A stretch of DNA of 15,417 nt, from NCBI GenBank assembly GCA_900547015.1, contig URFD01000027.1, forward strand, positions 1 to 15,417. The letters are read 5' to 3'. The position numbers and the translations under genes were made by a program. The stretch comes from an uncultured Oscillospiraceae bacterium (lineage in GTDB: Bacteria; Bacillota; Clostridia; Oscillospirales; Ruminococcaceae). Positions 12,927-15,417 of this stretch are shown piece by piece; position 1 is the stretch's first letter; every line of letters begins with the position of its first letter. The notes beneath the pieces were generated by a model. It was not told the DNA's origin. It worked only from the letters and a program-made list of their open reading frames with translations, and searched no databases.

Positions 12927-15329
12927 TTAGTCCAGATGCCAAATGTTGTTGGCATATTCACGGATTGCGCGGTCTGCACAGAAATAGCCCGATTCGGCGA
13001 TGTTGACCAAAGACATCTGCTGCCATCTGGTCTGGTCATTCTGGTAGGTGCTCAGAGCCAGTCTGCGGGTCTTGTCATACGAATCAAAGTCACGCAGCAC
13101 CATATAAGGGTCGTCGCTTTTGAGCGAATTGCTGATCTGGGTAAAGCTGTCTCCGGCGATGTTGCTGCCAATCATGTCGACAGCCTGCTTGATGACCGGA
13201 TTGTTCAGATAGATTTCGTTTGGATAGTAGCCGTCCTTCTTGAGGCGGTCGACCTCCGGAGTACGCATACCAAAGACAAAGATGTTGTCCGGGCCGACTG
13301 CCTCGCCGATTTCGACGTTGGCTCCGTCCCAAGTGCCGATGGTCAGTGCACCGTTGAGCATCAGCTTCATGTTGCCGGTGCCCGAAGCCTCGGTGCCTGC
13401 AAGGGAAATCTGCTCGGAAATCTCGCTTGCCGGCATCAGCAGCTCGGAGAGGGTGACGCGGTAATCCTCGAGATACACGATTTTAAGGATGTCGCGGGTC
13501 TGCGGGTCATTTTCCAGCATCTTGCCGAGGCTGCAAATAAACTTGATAATCTGTTTTGCCATGTAATAGCCGGGAGCAGCCTTGGCACCGAAGATAAAGG
13601 TGGTCGGCTGGATGTCGGCATGAGGATTGGTTTTCAGCTCGTTGTACAGGGAGAGGATGTGCAGAGCGTTCAGGTGCTGACGCTTGTACTCATGCAGTCG
13701 TTTGACCTGTACATCAAAGACCGAGTTCGGGTCGATGACCTGGCCGGTGTGCTCCTTGACATACGCTACGAAGTCCTGCTTGTTGGCGAGCTTGATTTTT
13801 CTTAACTGCTCATGAACCTGCTTGTCGTTCTGGAACGGCAGCAGCTGCTTGAGCTGGGACATATCGTGCATGAAGCCGTCGCCAATCAGCTCCTTGATAT
13901 AGTTGTTCAGGCGCGGGTTGGATTGGTAGAGCCATCTTCTGGAGGCGATGCCGTTGGTGACATTCTGGAATTTATAAGGCTGAATCTTGTAGAAGTCGTG
14001 GAAGAGCGATTCCTTGAGGATGTTGCTGTGGAGGGTGGAAACGCCGTTGACGCTGTGGGAGCCGGTGATGCAGAGGTTTGCCATACGAATGGTGTGGTTG
14101 TCGATAATCGCCATGCGGGAGACCGTGTAGCCGTCCAGATGGAACTGGTCGCGGAGCTGACGGCAGAGGCGGTTGTTGATTTCCACAATAATCTGATAGA
14201 TGCGGGGCAGCAGGGTGCGGAACATATCCTCGTTCCAGCACTCGAGCGCTTCGCTCATGACGGTGTGGTTGGTGTAGGCAAAGGTGTTGCTGACGATGGT
14301 CCAAGCCTTATCCCACGGGTAGCCGCACTCGTCCAGCAGGATTCGCATCAGCTCCGGAATAGCCAGTGTTGGGTGGGTATCGTTGATGTGGATTGCGTTT
14401 TTCTCTGCAAAGTTTTCCAGTGTGCCGTACAGGTCCATGTGGCGGCGGACAATATCTGCCACCGATGCGGCAGAGAGGAAATACTGCTGGCGCAGACGCA
14501 GGTTCTTGCCGGCGGTGTGGTTGTCGTTTGGATAGAGGATTTTGCTGATAGCCTCTGCACCGGACTCCTGTCCCAGAGCGTGGAGGTAGTCGCCGCGGTT
14601 GAAGGCATCCATATCGATGGCGGAGCTTTGCGCGCTCCAAACACGCAGAACATTGACCGCCTTGCTGTCGTAGCCGGAAATCATGATGTCGTACGGAACC
14701 GCCTTGACGGTGGTGTAGTTTTTGTGCAGGACATGATGATAGCTGTAGTCCCAAAATTCTTCAATCTGTCCGCCAAAGTGGACATCCACCGCAAGCTCCG
14801 GCACACACTTGAGCCAGACCTCGCCGCCGGGCAGCCAGTCATCAGGCAGCTCGGTCTGCCAGCCGTCTACGATTTTCTGCTTGAAGATGCCGAACTCATA
14901 CAGGATGGAGTAGCCGACAGCAGGATAAGCGCAGGTGGACAGCGCGTCCATATAGCAGGCAGCCAGACGGCCCAAGCCGCCGTTGCCCAAGCCGGCATCC
15001 GGCTCAAGCTCGAACAGATTTTCCATCTTGACGCCCATCTCCTTTAGGGCAGTGGAAAACTCGTTGACCAGATTCAGGTTGTAGATGGAGTTTTTCAGCG
15101 AGCGACCCAGCAGAAATTCCATCGAGAGGTAGTACACCTGCTTGCGGCCCTTGGCACGGGCATCCGAGATGAAGTGCCGGCGCTTTTCACGCATGATCTT
15201 GCGCGCTAACGAGGCGCAGGCTTTGTAGTAGATATTGTCAGGAGCAGTTTCCGGGGTGAAGCTGAGCAGCTCAATTTCGGAAGCCAGCAGTTTTTTGATT
15301 TCTTCAGTCGTCAGTTTTGTTTCTTCCAT
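12927..15329 (-). CDS. glgP: Glycogen/starch/maltodextrin phosphorylase
   Basis: Releases glucose 1-phosphate from the non-reducing ends of alpha-1,4-glucans with phosphate and pyridoxal phosphate (GT35 family), in the cytoplasm. From ATG at 15329 it has 800 residues, near the family norm. Landmarks are YLSMEFLLGRSLKN and GLGNGGLGRLAACYMDA in the N-terminal half, HINDTHPTLAIPELMRIL, VKRLHEYKRQHLN, FGAKAAPGYYMAK, and EASGTGNMKLMLNGALTIG with the PLP lysine at about 655. The start is uncertain. An ATG at 15380 would add MRDFPYSNRAEKWRSFV, and the frame is open to the window edge. I prefer 15329 because those extra codons (AGA, TCT, CGT, TCA, GTT) are unlike the rest of the gene and the residues look non-homologous. 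Neither start has a good ribosome binding site. The GH13 gene follows downstream in the same direction. Confidence 0.95.
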   Translation of the reverse strand: MEETKLTTEEIKKLLASEIELLSFTPETAPDNIYYKACASLARKIMREKRRHFISDARAKGRKQVYYLSMEFLLGRSLKNSIYNLNLVNEFSTALKEMGVKMENLFELEPDAGLGNGGLGRLAACYMDALSTCAYPAVGYSILYEFGIFKQKIVDGWQTELPDDWLPGGEVWLKCVPELAVDVHFGGQIEEFWDYSYHHVLHKNYTTVKAVPYDIMISGYDSKAVNVLRVWSAQSSAIDMDAFNRGDYLHALGQESGAEAISKILYPNDNHTAGKNLRLRQQYFLSAASVADIVRRHMDLYGTLENFAEKNAIHINDTHPTLAIPELMRILLDECGYPWDKAWTIVSNTFAYTNHTVMSEALECWNEDMFRTLLPRIYQIIVEINNRLCRQLRDQFHLDGYTVSRMAIIDNHTIRMANLCITGSHSVNGVSTLHSNILKESLFHDFYKIQPYKFQNVTNGIASRRWLYQSNPRLNNYIKELIGDGFMHDMSQLKQLLPFQNDKQVHEQLRKIKLANKQDFVAYVKEHTGQVIDPNSVFDVQVKRLHEYKRQHLNALHILSLYNELKTNPHADIQPTTFIFGAKAAPGYYMAKQIIKFICSLGKMLENDPQTRDILKIVYLEDYRVTLSELLMPASEISEQISLAGTEASGTGNMKLMLNGALTIGTWDGANVEIGEAVGPDNIFVFGMRTPEVDRLKKDGYYPNEIYLNNPVIKQAVDMIGSNIAGDSFTQISNSLKSDDPYMVLRDFDSYDKTRRLALSTYQNDQTRWQQMSLVNIAESGYFCADRAIREYANNIWHLD

Positions 15330-15417
15330 AACGAATGACCGCCATTTCTCCGCACGGTTAGAATAAGGAAAATCTCTCATACTGATTGCAGGGCGCTCCG
15401 GTGCGGTCGGAGTGCTG

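Noticed and set aside
12855..15047. Long open frames antisense to glgP (12855-13805 and 13812-15047)
   Set aside because: Shadows of the phosphorylase gene, which is unambiguous on the minus strand.
1..15417. CRISPR array, insertion sequence, phage, tRNA or rRNA gene, or defence island
   Set aside because: I saw no spaced direct repeats, transposase motifs, terminal inverted repeats, cloverleaf structures or defence-family proteins; the gene content is core metabolism.

Overview
The window looks like a housekeeping stretch of a Firmicutes chromosome, most likely a class Clostridia gut-type bacterium near Oscillospiraceae/Ruminococcaceae. The pointers are a PheB-type ACT protein near aspartokinase, a class B sortase, full-length CinA, purine-rich Shine-Dalgarno sites (AAAGGAG, GGGAGGAG), TTG starts, sigma-A promoters and a fairly GC-rich coding style that favours CTG, GGC and CGC codons. 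The genus assignment is inference from protein style only; no rRNA or tRNA gene is present to anchor it.

Layout, left to right. (1) Positions 43-2135, minus strand: a PheB-like ACT-domain protein, then a 400-base gap, then aspartate kinase lysC. lysC carries a strong internal ribosome binding site that probably yields a separate regulatory subunit, and it ends in a perfect-palindrome terminator. (2) Positions 2340-4811, plus strand: cinA and a class B sortase. (3) Positions 4858-5823, minus strand: dusB (tRNA dihydrouridine synthase), sharing a bidirectional terminator with the sortase gene. (4) Positions 5951-9224, plus strand: a Nudix hydrolase and polA (DNA polymerase I). (5) Positions 9282-15329, minus strand: glgP (glycogen phosphorylase) and a cytoplasmic GH13 amylase/neopullulanase form one carbohydrate unit. 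A second promoter then serves rimI-tsaD, which belong to ribosomal protein acetylation and tRNA t6A synthesis. polA and tsaD share a second bidirectional terminator.

Functional picture. Three tRNA/translation genes (dusB, tsaD, rimI), DNA repair and replication (polA), nucleotide or cofactor repair (cinA, Nudix), aspartate-family amino acid supply (lysC with pheB-like), storage glucan breakdown (glgP with GH13) and one envelope enzyme (sortase B). Most transcription units are short and the units alternate strand, so regulation is probably local. Several promoters use an extended -10 element (TGnTATAAT) with a weak -35.

I found no mobile element, CRISPR array, phage gene, toxin-antitoxin or defence system. 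I do not see an undescribed multi-gene system. The observations most worth a second look are the internal lysC start, the hairpin-bearing gap between pheB-like and lysC, the structured leaders of dusB and rimI, and the leaky-looking hairpin between glgP and the GH13 gene.
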